Assembly (NCBI GenBank): GCA_017163975.1
Contig: JAFFSR010000369.1
Span: forward strand, 4,232,001-4,296,000
Length of the DNA: 64,000 nucleotides
Reading direction: 5' to 3'
Source of the DNA: Anastatus disparis
Taxonomy: Eukaryota; Arthropoda; Insecta; Hymenoptera; Eupelmidae
Shown: piece by piece, positions 8,551-17,100 of the stretch
Layout: each line of letters starts with the position of its first letter
Numbering within the stretch: the first letter of the stretch is position 1
The notes under the pieces: generated by a model
The model's input: the letters and a program-made list of their open reading frames with translations, nothing else
Told to the model about the DNA's origin: nothing
Databases searched by the model: none
Program-made: the position numbers and the translations under genes

Positions 8551-9377
8551 TACTTTGAGGATTTTTTTTTTTTTTTTAAAGAATTCTTTGGTTTCATACG
8601 AAGACCGAGACCAGTTTTATATGGTTTCAAGTAAAGGCCTTTACCAAGAGCTATTTCTTCCATCTTTGTATTATGTCTCTTATTTTCTTCTAATTGTTGT
8701 TTAGCAGCTTTGGAATCATTTACTGCTTTAGCAATTCCAGCGGCACCTCCAGCTATACCACCAACAGCACTCAAACCTGCAAAGATTGGTATAAGAAATG
8801 GTAAGAAACCTCCTACTTTCTTTGGAACTGGTAAAGTACGTGGAATTTTGACATTCTTTTTACCACCTGCTTTTTTAACAGCATTACGTGCACCTTTTAG
8901 AGCTGACAAAATGGCTTTTCGAGCACATTTTGTAGGAACAATTGATTTTGATGCAGCCTTTACTATTGTATTGAAAGTAGTAGTAGAAGGCTTTCTCCTC
9001 CTCCTCTTACCCTTCTTCTTCATACCCATTCCGAATTTAGACTTTACTTTCATAATGTTTTTAATTGCAAGTGCAGCTGCTTTCTCTCCAAAGCTAGCGT
9101 CTTTTGATGAAATCCTTTGATTAGCTTTTTCTGCTAAAATTCTATCAGAAGCGTTTCTAGCTTCTACGTTTTCACGATTCTGTGAATAAGCAATGTCGTG
9201 CTCTTTACAAGCTCTATCGAGAGGATTAATTCCTGGATCACCTCTAGCTAAACGTTTAGCTAATCTTGTACCGGGTCCACAGTATTGGTATCCTGGTATA
9301 TGAAGTTCGATTGGAAGACTATTAAGAAGCTTGTTGACAAAACCGCGACCACGTCGTCGTTGTCTATATATGATCAT
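8550..9377 (-). CDS. Phospholipase A2-like capsid protein
   Basis: About 275 residues. Near residues 30-62 there is a secreted-PLA2-type site: YCGPG (calcium loop) and a helix with CKEHDIAY (catalytic His-Asp), as in parvovirus VP1 and adintovirus proteins, where it helps virions breach endosomal membranes. Then come basic stretches (KKKGKRRRRK, nuclear-localisation-like) and a glycine/alanine-rich hydrophobic segment (about residues 195-225) that may insert into membranes. The end is lysine-rich, encoded by an A16 run. A methionine at 9410 is in frame but lies upstream of the predicted transcript start (9403), so 9377 is preferred. Confidence 0.8.
   Translation of the reverse strand: MIIYRQRRRGRGFVNKLLNSLPIELHIPGYQYCGPGTRLAKRLARGDPGINPLDRACKEHDIAYSQNRENVEARNASDRILAEKANQRISSKDASFGEKAAALAIKNIMKVKSKFGMGMKKKGKRRRRKPSTTTFNTIVKAASKSIVPTKCARKAILSALKGARNAVKKAGGKKNVKIPRTLPVPKKVGGFLPFLIPIFAGLSAVGGIAGGAAGIAKAVNDSKAAKQQLEENKRHNTKMEEIALGKGLYLKPYKTGLGLRMKPKNSLKKKKKSSK
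8562..8577. other. 16-base A tract (minus strand) at the PLA2/protease junction
   Basis: On the coding strand the run is A16. The PLA2 frame stops 12 bases after it, and the protease frame passes through it one register earlier. Such runs allow ribosomal or polymerase slippage and are also prone to sequencing error. Confidence 0.85.
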
Positions 9378-9400
9378 CACACTTCGAAGACTAAATGAAG

Positions 9401-9435
9401 ACTGAGGCATTGGGTATAAAAGCCCTGTATTTATA
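9401..9435 (-). promoter_or_regulatory. Leftward core promoter (PLA2 gene) in a divergent promoter
   Basis: TATAAATA (9435-9428) and TCAGT (9405-9401) are 32 bases apart. The ATG at 9410 would fall before the start site, so translation most likely begins at 9377. Confidence 0.7.
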
Positions 9436-9443
9436 GCTGGTCA
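9415..9443 (+). promoter_or_regulatory. Rightward core promoter (packaging ATPase)
   Basis: TATAAAA (9415-9421) and TCAAG (9441-9445) lie 28 bases apart, with the ATPase ATG at 9473. It interleaves with the leftward promoter, so the two gene blocks are driven divergently from about 60 bp. Confidence 0.6.
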
Positions 9444-9472
9444 AGCATTCGTACGTTAGACGTGCTGTCATA

Positions 9473-10177
9473 ATGAATTTCAAAGAACAATCCGTTAAGC
9501 TACCGATAGAAAATTTCGACACTATCGTGGAGCATGAGAAGAAATTAAAGAGGCATGGAGACTTACTTCCAAACAGTATTCGAGCTGTATTTTGCGGTCC
9601 ATCCAATTGTGGTAAAACCAATAGTCTCTTAGCACTAATAACGCATCCTAATGGTCTCAGGTTTGAAAACGTTTATGTTTACTCCAAGTCTTTGAACCAA
9701 CCAAAGTACAAGTTTTTGAAGGACCTCCTAGAGCCTTTAGAAGGTGTACAATACTTTCCCTTTAGTGAGCACGAATCTGTTGTAGCCCCTGATAATGCGC
9801 TTCCAAATTCTGTCATGATTTTTGATGATCTAGCCTGTGAAAAACAAGATAATATCAGAGCTTACTTCTGTATGGGCAGACACAAGGATGTTGATTGTTT
9901 CTATCTCTGTCAATCTTATGCTCGAATTCCAAAACATCTAGTCAGAGACAATGTCAATTTGTTGGTGATTTTTCGTCAAGATGACGTCAACTTGAGACAC
10001 TTATACGATGATCACGTCAATTCTGACATGAATTACGCGCAATTCAAAGAATTATGCTCCAAGTGTTGGACTGATGATAAATATGGATTTTTAATGATCG
10101 ACAAAGATAGTTCGATCAATTCTGGTAGATATAGAAAAGGCTTTGATTGTTTTGCTATAAATATAGCGCACACATAG
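9473..10177 (+). CDS. A32/FtsK-HerA-like genome-packaging ATPase
   Basis: 234 residues. Walker A is GPSNCGKT (residues 42-49) and Walker B is VMIFDD (114-119), followed by a CQSYARIPKHL sensor-like segment. This is the DNA-packaging motor of Polintons, poxviruses and relatives, translocating the genome into preformed capsids in an ATP-dependent way. The length and intact frame match the family. It is the first gene of the rightward block. Confidence 0.9.
   Translation: MNFKEQSVKLPIENFDTIVEHEKKLKRHGDLLPNSIRAVFCGPSNCGKTNSLLALITHPNGLRFENVYVYSKSLNQPKYKFLKDLLEPLEGVQYFPFSEHESVVAPDNALPNSVMIFDDLACEKQDNIRAYFCMGRHKDVDCFYLCQSYARIPKHLVRDNVNLLVIFRQDDVNLRHLYDDHVNSDMNYAQFKELCSKCWTDDKYGFLMIDKDSSINSGRYRKGFDCFAINIAHT
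10156..10163 (+). promoter_or_regulatory. TATA box inside the end of the ATPase gene
   Basis: TATAAATA lies 56 bases before the next ATG (10219); a TCATC initiator candidate lies near 10193. It probably serves the following gene. Confidence 0.5.
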
Positions 10178-10218
10178 TCCTAAGAAAACAATTCATCATT
10201 GTACGCTGAAGCGTCAAC

Positions 10219-10458
10219 ATGGCTGACATTCGACGAAAGAAAGATGTTCTACATCAACTTGTGCAAGCACGCAATGCAGTTAAACGAAAATATAACTTGC
10301 TGAAGTTTGGAAAAGAGAATATTGAAAGAGCATTTGGCGAGACATTCAAACCTATCGTTGATCCTCTTCAGAAACTCGTTGCTACTACTGAGAAAAATAA
10401 TGATTTTATACGTGACATAGAAAAAAAAAAAAAAAAAAAAAGTCATAAAAAACAATGA
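10219..10458 (+). CDS. Conserved Polinton protein, N-terminal part, ending at an A21 tract
   Basis: 79 residues: MADIRRKK, a charged helical stretch likely to form a coiled coil, and TFKPIVDPLQKLV, a motif I recognise from the start of a longer protein in related elements. It ends in lysines encoded by a 21-base A run (10421-10441), then HKKQ and a stop. The next frame (10459 onward) carries the rest of that protein one register away; a change of one base in the A run would join them. Whether this is a real mutation, slippage or a sequencing error cannot be told. Function unknown, probably virion-related. Confidence 0.6.
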   Translation: MADIRRKKDVLHQLVQARNAVKRKYNLLKFGKENIERAFGETFKPIVDPLQKLVATTEKNNDFIRDIEKKKKKKSHKKQ

Positions 10459-10474
10459 TACTTATTCCTCCTTC

Positions 10475-11172
10475 TTGCAGCCTTCTTCTTCTTCCTCTTC
10501 ATCCATTGATGATGATGCTATAGATACGTCATTAAACGATACTATTCGACAAGTTGATACGGAATTTGAATCAGCTACAAGTGAGCAGGAATTAGAAAAA
10601 AAAGAAGATTATTTATTGCTTAATAATAATAAATACATTCATATGCTCAATGAGGATCAATCAAAACAATTGGATAAAGTTTATGGAGTACGCAAGGAAG
10701 GTAATAGTTACTTAATTGGTGACTCACCTCTATTTTTCGAAGATAAAAACATTCGTATAAAAGATCAAAAATATCCAAAAACTAAAGGATTGTTAGAATT
10801 GTTAATTACGAAAAATCCCGATAGAGGTCAGATAAACACCAATGATATGCAAAATTACAAGAAGATTCTCGAAACTACTAATGCTCACAAACGACGCTAC
10901 AGAAGTGATGAGACTATTCGTACGCACAAAAGTAAGAAATTCGATAGTATCATTAGTCCTTTATTTTCATTGAAAAAAGAGGAGGATCGTTACCTCGATA
11001 TAAAATTGCAAGAAGAGATACGAGAATGGATTACATATACTGGGATGATCCAAATGAACTCGTTGATAGACTTCGATTACTCATTGCTGAAAGAGAAGCT
11101 GGAAACCCTAGCCATACAAATGAGATACATTCAATTATAGAAGAGTTACGTGAAGGAGGCTATATATATTGA
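10475..11172 (+). CDS. Conserved Polinton protein, C-terminal part (frameshifted)
   Basis: The frame has no ATG near its start and opens from the A21 tract. A serine- and acid-rich linker leads into LDKVYGVRKEGNSYLIGDSP, TKGLLELL, a YKKILETTNAHKR segment and KKFDSIISPLF. At an A6 run (10973-10978) the reading register changes: the conserved ending, with DYIYWDDPNELVDRLRLL and IIEELREGGYIY, lies in the other frame and stops at 11172. The longer out-of-frame version stops at 11140. With the upstream gene this forms one conserved insect-Polinton gene broken at two A runs. Function unknown. Confidence 0.6.
11161..11169 (+). promoter_or_regulatory. TATA-like box before the fibre-like gene
   Basis: TATATATAT, overlapping the previous stop codon, 35-43 bases before the ATG at 11204. 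Confidence 0.4.
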
Positions 11173-11203
11173 GGTGTAGACACCTATACCATGCATTATC
11201 AAA

Positions 11204-11599
11204 ATGAGTGTCGATGTATTCGGACGTAATCTCAAACGAAGTGAGGGTAGTCGAGGACCTCCGGGTATTGGCTATAAACTCACAAAAGATGGACAATACG
11301 ATATGGAAAATAAGAGGCTTTGTAATCTCGCATCACCTAATCAACTCAATGAAGCTGTAAATTTAGATACTTTACAGCGTATCGTACGTTTGGAAGTTCA
11401 AAAATTATTAGATTCAATATCTAGTTTGAGAAGTGATCTCAATAACCTAGATAAAATTGTAGAGGTCCATAGAGACGAGCTAGATAAGAAATTCATACAA
11501 AGCCAGTTGGAGCTTGAGACTATAAAAGGAGGCATTATCTCTGTTAGTGCAAAACAGTCAATCGATAACCATCGATGGAACAACGTCATAGACTTGTAG
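11204..11599 (+). CDS. Fibre-like coiled-coil protein
   Basis: 131 residues. The N-terminus has SRGPPGIGYKLT, a short collagen-like GPP turn, then DMENKRLCNLASP and EAVNLDTLQ. This resembles the shaft and trimerisation repeats of tail-fibre proteins (D..N.R..N...P....DAVN...L). The rest is heptad-rich and should form a trimeric coiled coil. It would be a candidate receptor-binding spike or capsid fibre, but the remainder has no recognised head domain. The last 25 bases overlap the integrase start. The frame is intact. Confidence 0.6.
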   Translation: MSVDVFGRNLKRSEGSRGPPGIGYKLTKDGQYDMENKRLCNLASPNQLNEAVNLDTLQRIVRLEVQKLLDSISSLRSDLNNLDKIVEVHRDELDKKFIQSQLELETIKGGIISVSAKQSIDNHRWNNVIDL

Positions 11600-12498
11600 A
11601 AGAGCTTCACAAGCCAGCACGTCGTAATTATCCTCGTCGAAAGTTCGATGTGCGAGGTTTGGATGAGACTTGGCAAGCTGATTTGGTAGAGATGCAACCT
11701 TATTCTCGAGAAAACAAAGGCTACAAATACATGCTTACAGTTATAGATGTTTTTTCAAAATACGCCTGGGCTGTTCCAGTAAAACAAAAAACTGGTATGG
11801 ATGTTTCTGCTGCTATGAAGTCTGTATTGAGAAAAGGTAGAGTGCCTAAGAATCTTCACACCGACCGAGGCAAGGAGTTCTATAATACCAATTTCCAGAA
11901 TCTCATGCAACAATATAAAATCAATCTCTACTCGACGTATAGTAATCTCAAGGCGTCTATTTGCGAACGCTTTAATCGTACGCTCAAAAACAAAATGTGG
12001 AAACAGTTTAGTTTACGTGGTAACTACAAGTGGATTGATATTATCCCCAATTTGATTGACAAGTACAATGATGAGAAGCATCGTACTATTAATATGAAAC
12101 CGAAAGATGTTACAGCTGAAAACGAAGCTGAAGTTCTTTGACGATTCAAGAGTAATGTTAATTTAATAGAAAAGAAACCAAAGTTCAAAGTTGGTGATAA
12201 AGTACGAGTAAGCAAGTTGAAACAAGTATTCGAAAAAGGATACACACCCAACTGGTCTATTGAAATATTTACTGTACACCGAGTTCGAAAAACAAAACCA
12301 GTTACTTTTCTCTTGCAGGATTACAAAGATCAACCAATAGCTGGAGGTTTTTATGAACAAGAATTACAAAGTGTCGAATATCCTGATTACTATCTTGTAG
12401 AGAAGATTCTTAGAAGACGTGGAAATGAAGTATTAGTGAAGTGGCTTGGTTTCGACAATACTCACAATAGTTGGATTAATAAAGCAGATGCTCAATAA
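11575..12498 (+). pseudogene. Retrovirus-type integrase with chromodomain, interrupted by UGA
   Basis: The rve catalytic core shows Asp in WQADLVEM (residue 36), Asp in LHTDRGKEF (97) and Glu in ASICERFNRTL (131), the D,D-35-E triad that joins element ends to host DNA. A stop TGA at 12139-12141 ends the first frame. The same frame continues without another stop to 12498, with KFKVGDKVRVSK (SH3-like DNA-binding region), PNWSIEIF and a C-terminal chromodomain, YLVEKILRRRGNEVLVKWLG...NSWI. The single in-frame UGA, followed by C, is either inactivating or a readthrough site. There is no N-terminal HHCC finger, as in other Polinton copies. Confidence 0.85.
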
Positions 12499-12515
12499 GT
12501 ATTTTGTAATTAATT

Positions 12516-12545
12516 TATAAAGAATAAAAACTTACTAATAATTCA
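12516..12545 (+). promoter_or_regulatory. Core promoter of the IAP gene
   Basis: TATAAAG (12516-12522) and TCAAC (12543-12547) are 29 bases apart, with the ATG at 12554, so the leader is about 10 bases. AATAAA at 12522-12527 may also serve as polyadenylation signal for the integrase transcript. Confidence 0.6.
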
Positions 12546-12553
12546 ACGTAATC

Positions 12554-12961
12554 ATGTATCGAATACAGCAAAACCGTCTTGAAAGTTTTAAAAATTGGCC
12601 ATTGAGTTTTTTAAAACCTGAAGATTTAGCTGCAGCAGGATTCTACTACACTGGTGAAATAGATAAAGTCCGTTGCTTTGAATGTTCTACAGAAATCTGT
12701 AGATGGGAAATTGATGACAATCCATTATTGGAGCACAAAAAGTGGAATGGCCGTTGCCGCTTCATCCGAGGTATACCTTGTCGGAATGATTCTGCTGAAG
12801 AAAATACCAATAGATGTAAAATTTGTCTTGATAATGAAGTAGAAGTCACATTTATACCCTGTGGACACTGTTGTAGTTGTTCTCATTGTTCATCCATTGT
12901 TCAAAAATGTGTAATTTGTAGAAAAGTTATTAATCAAAGAATGCGAATTTACATATCATAA
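12554..12961 (+). CDS. Inhibitor of apoptosis (single BIR + RING)
   Basis: 135 residues. The BIR domain (about 9-72) has the conserved R..SF..WP, AAAGFYYTG and a zinc site C41, C44, H61, C68 (C-x2-C...H-x6-C) with WE..D.P..EH..W. The RING (about 88-125) has C88, C91, C103, H105, C109, C112, C119, C122, the E3 ubiquitin ligase fold. Such proteins bind caspases or pro-apoptotic factors and target them for degradation. It is shorter than cellular IAPs, which usually have two or three BIRs, and resembles baculovirus or other viral IAPs. It has its own promoter and polyadenylation signals (AATAAA about 13006-13016). The frame is intact, so it is a plausible host-derived anti-apoptotic gene. Confidence 0.92.
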   Translation: MYRIQQNRLESFKNWPLSFLKPEDLAAAGFYYTGEIDKVRCFECSTEICRWEIDDNPLLEHKKWNGRCRFIRGIPCRNDSAEENTNRCKICLDNEVEVTFIPCGHCCSCSHCSSIVQKCVICRKVINQRMRIYIS

Positions 12962-13005
12962 TTATTTGAGAAAAATGTATTTAATAATGTATATTACTAA
13001 TTTAA

Positions 13006-13016
13006 AATAAAATAAA
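13006..13016 (+). terminator. Polyadenylation signals after the IAP gene
   Basis: Two overlapping AATAAA hexamers about 45 bases after the IAP stop. Confidence 0.6.
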
Positions 13017-13147
13017 CACGTTTTGAAATTAAACATTAAATTTATTATCATACTATATTTTATTTATACACATCCTCATAATTATATACATATATTAATT
13101 ATAAACACTTATTATAAACACTTATTATAAACACTTATATAAAGTCA

Positions 13148-13429
13148 CTAAGCATTTGAAAATTCAATGATATGACCTCCTTTGTATGTTATGAAAAGTT
13201 TGAGTTTATTTGCAGCACTCTGCATTTCTTCTAAAAACTTTTTATCTTTTTCAAACACTTCGCATATTTTCTTAGGTAGAAAAATTTAGATTTCATTACC
13301 CAGTTCTGCCACAGTCTTCGACCCATATCGAGTATTCACTCGTTTTAATTTCGTTACCATGTACAGAGTATCTTGACTCAATTCAGTCAATTTTTTTGTT
13401 GGGAGGAATTCTCCTCTAGCGATGGCGTT
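13148..13429 (-). pseudogene. Broken second copy of the small OB-like protein
   Basis: The minus strand encodes a paralogue of the 4640-4329 gene: a segment with DTLYMVTKLKRVNTRYG, AELGNE, FLPKKICEVFEKD and KLKLFITYKGG, ending EFSNA at 13148. It matches that protein's order of strand, IP/LP motif, acidic helix and closing FVKY/FITY strand. A TAA at 13288-13286 interrupts it, and its 5' end is cut at 13429 by the 385-bp palindrome. The intact paralogue at 4329-4640 could supply the function. Confidence 0.65.
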
Positions 13430-13430
13430 T

Positions 13431-13815
13431 AAGAGGAGGTCACGTATCTCTGTCCTTTTCTAATCAAAGAAATAATTTTTTTACAAAAACTAATAACTTT
13501 ATCAAAAAATGAAGAGAAAGCCGCATCTTGTATCAAAAAAAGCAATATTTTCTTTGATAAGAAAAAATTAATTTTATTGCTTCGTTCTCAAGAAAACCTT
13601 AAAAAACCAAATTGTCCACCTTAACCTCTATGATTTAAGTTTTTCAAGGTTTTCTTGAGAACGAAGCAATAAAATTAATTTTTTCTTATCAAAGAAAATA
13701 TTGCTTTTTTTGATACGAGATGCGGCTTTCTCTTCATTTTTTGATAAAGTTATTAGTTTTTGTAAAAAAATCATTTCTTTGATTAGAAAAGGACAGAGAT
13801 ACGAGACCTCCTCTT
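13431..13815. repeat. Long near-perfect palindrome (two 170-bp arms, 45-bp spacer)
   Basis: The arms 13431-13600 and 13646-13815 are inverted copies with few differences, beginning AAGAGGAGGT and ending in the same motif reversed. It cuts off the 5' end of the pseudogene on its left. It may be a foldback MITE inserted in the Polinton; no clear target duplication was seen. Confidence 0.85.
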
Positions 13816-14121
13816 AATTTTGAAATGTCCATTTTATCTATAACAAAAAAAAAAAAGTTCTTAGTTAAGAATAGAAGAAATTTCAATTTAAGTACTATTA
13901 ATACTATATTAATACTGTATCAATGCTGTATTAATACTGTATTGATACTATATTAAAACTATATTGAAACTATATTAATACTATATTGATACTTTATTAA
14001 CACTTCATTTAAATACTATTAAATCACTTAAAAACTTTTTCCATAATTCTATTGAAGACTAAATTATTATCAAAAGAAAAAGAAATTAAAACTAACCTTA
14101 ATTTAAGAATCGCTAGTAAAT
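13816..14121. repeat. AT-rich interval with 10-bp ACTATATTAA-type repeats
   Basis: Between 13895 and 14010 units like TACTATATTAA and TACTGTATTAA recur about ten times. No gene is seen before the polB stop. Confidence 0.5.
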
Positions 14122-17100
14122 TCAAAGTCTGGATCTTTTGCTACTGCCTGCTTCTTCGCTCGTTGACTGATGAGTTCTTTTGAGGACTTGTTGATTATCT
14201 CTTGAGGAGGCTGCGAACTGAATGATGCTAGGTCGCTCTTGCAGCTGCTCATATAGAGATCTCCCCACCTCAGCAGCAGCAACTTCTCCCACCACAAGTC
14301 TCGGCGGCTCGGCTGCGGCTACCCCCACCTCAGGTCTTGGCTCGGGATTCGGCGGCTCGGTAGCGGCTACCCCCACCTCAGGTCTTGGCTCGGGATTCGG
14401 CGGCTCGGTAGCGGCTACCCCCACCTCAGGTCTCAGCTCGGGATTCGGCGGCTCGGTAGTTGCTTCCCCCACCTCTGGACTTGGCGGCTTTGCCAAGTAA
14501 TGACCCCAAGGAAGAGTGTCCGTAGTTTCTGACTGCAGATATCGTTTGTCGTCGTAGGCACTGAGAGCAATCTTTGTTTCTTTCTCAGTGTACAGCTGGT
14601 GATTACGAGATCTTATGTTTCGCTGTTGACGAATCTTGATCTCTTTCGTTTCCAAACAATCGATGTAGTCGTCGAAACAGATGGTTGCTTTGACTACGGA
14701 ACTCTTCACTCCCTTGGCTTTTTTTATCGGCTTCTGATTTTTGACTCTGACGCTGTACATTTTACTCCTCAGTCCAACGAATTCCAGCATGATGTTTCCA
14801 TTGCATTCATCCTTCATTAAACCAACAATTTTCTTGTTAGCTGGAGGAATGTGGAATTGGTTAGGCTGTGGGTAGTCTGAGGTGTCGAACTCATGGATGT
14901 CCCGTCTCATTATCTTGTACATATCGATGTTGGTCATTTCGTACACCAAGCTATCAGTATCAGTGTACAATAGCTTACAATTGGCTCCATTGTTTGCTAC
15001 GTTGTCCAGCATATAATCATAATGGAAGCGGTATACAAGAGTTTTGGACAAATCCAGTACAGACAGCCCGATGTAGATAGGTTTCCTGATGCAAATCTCT
15101 GTTCGTAAGAGCTGAATAGCCACAAGATTTTCATCAAAGATGGCACAACTACTGAAGTTAGGTCTGGCAATGAGCGCCTCTGCACCATAGCGTCCTTTCC
15201 ATTTACTGACGAGCTTGATGTCCACATGTTTTCGCTCGTTCTCCATGGTTTTTCCATAAACAGCGTTGTTAAAGAGTTTGAAGAGCATCTTCTCGAACTC
15301 ATTCTTAGCATTTTTTCTCTTCTCGCTGTTCAAGTCGATGTATTTCTTGAGCCATCGACTTTGATCAAATTGAAGAGCTCGATGGATTTTCTTTAGACGT
15401 AATCCATGGAGTAATGCCTGCTTCAATGCACGATAATGAAGTACATAACGCTGCTTATCATGCAAAGTTGTCATCAATTTCATCTGTTTGGAATCTGGAG
15501 GTGCTCTGTGCTCAGCACAAAATGGCATATCCTTGTGTTTATCATGAAGAGATTGAGGATATTCCAAGTCCACTTCCAGTATGTAACCGAATGGATAATC
15601 ATCAGGAATATCGAAAAAGTTATATCTGTCCAGGTTATCCACCCATCTGAAGCCACCAGATGGTAATGGTTCAGTCATGGCCCAACCGTACAAGTTATTG
15701 ACGTCGTAATACATCAAATATTTTTCATCTTTGTTGGGATTATAATCTTGTCCCATGTATGGATTATTCGCTTTGCCATAGCGATTGCAACACTGACTGA
15801 TTCCACCTCGTATACCTCGTTCAATAAACATAAGCATGTCGATATCAGTCAGAAGTTCTAATTTTACCTGAGTATACTTTAACATCGCATCCCACGTCAA
15901 TCCAGGAGTAGTGTAATAATGGGCAGGATCCAAGTCATATGCCTCGAGACAATTTTTTCTAAAATTCTCAAAGACTTCAGCTAGAAGCAAAACATCCGTC
16001 TTGAGATACAAATCAGAGTACTGTCCGAGTGTTTGAATATTGAATGTCTGCCAAACTTGTTTTGCATGTTCATAATCTTCATCACTGATGTGGGCCTCGT
16101 ACAAGCTGCTGTAAAAGCTCTCCTTTGATGGAAGCTCAATTTCTTCCAGTTTGTCCAACGAGCTAACGTAGTCATACGGAAAGACACCTTTTCTCTTTAA
16201 AAGCATGATTTGATCAGTAGAAAATCCATTGGTTTGCTTGAAAACTCGATCTACGATGTCATGTTTTTCCAAGTATGACGATAACTTGTCCAACGATGAA
16301 GCCATGAACCGAAACGAGTCGATAAATCGCAAATTAATATCAGTTCCTTCCACAAACTTTGTAAAAGATATATATCTTTCCTTCGTTTGTGGAAGAAGCA
16401 ACACTCGTCCTGGAAAACAAGTAGCGATCTCTTTGATAAAAATGTGCGCATCATAACCACTTAGGTTATGAAAAATCACTGGTATCGTGCGGGAATCTTG
16501 ATAGATTATATTACATGCATTATGAGCAGGTCCACGATATCTGAAAAAAATGTTTGTTTAGTCAAGAATTAATAAAGATTGTAAAAATATTGATACTTAC
16601 TCTCCAGTGAGATGACAGTGATCTCTCACTTTCTTTTCTTCAGGAGTAAAAGGTTTTTGACAGATATGGCACAAACGCGCACTATCAAATCTTATCTTTT
16701 CTAATGGTGTCAAATCTCTCATTGGTCGTGGATTCTTATACATATCTTGCAATTTCAAGGCTAACGTATGTAGATTTTCCACGAACCATTTGGCAGGTGC
16801 TTTGTCTAGTTGATCATTTTGCCTGTAACTTTTGTATTCTGATAAAGCGTCATCGTAGTTACATTTAACGAAATATCCAACGCTGAAAGCCTCATGCAGT
16901 TGATAGGTGCGTTTTTCATTTTCTATTGGTTGAAGCAAGCATTCAAAGTCAGCATAAATCACAAACGGCACAGGAATATTGTTTGTGAAATTTTTAAATT
17001 TCAGTATACTATCTCTTTTGTCAGGAAGAGTAATTTTGCATTTGTTTAAATTCTCGCAGTCAGTAACGTGTGCTGCTAATTTTTCAGCCGTTAAAAAATA

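Noticed and set aside
8710..9120. 136-residue Pro/Ala/Phe-rich plus-strand frame
   Set aside because: It is the shadow of the Lys/Ala/Gly-rich PLA2 capsid gene on the other strand.
14222..14500. Gly/Ser-rich plus-strand frame
   Set aside because: It is the complement of the polB repeat tail.
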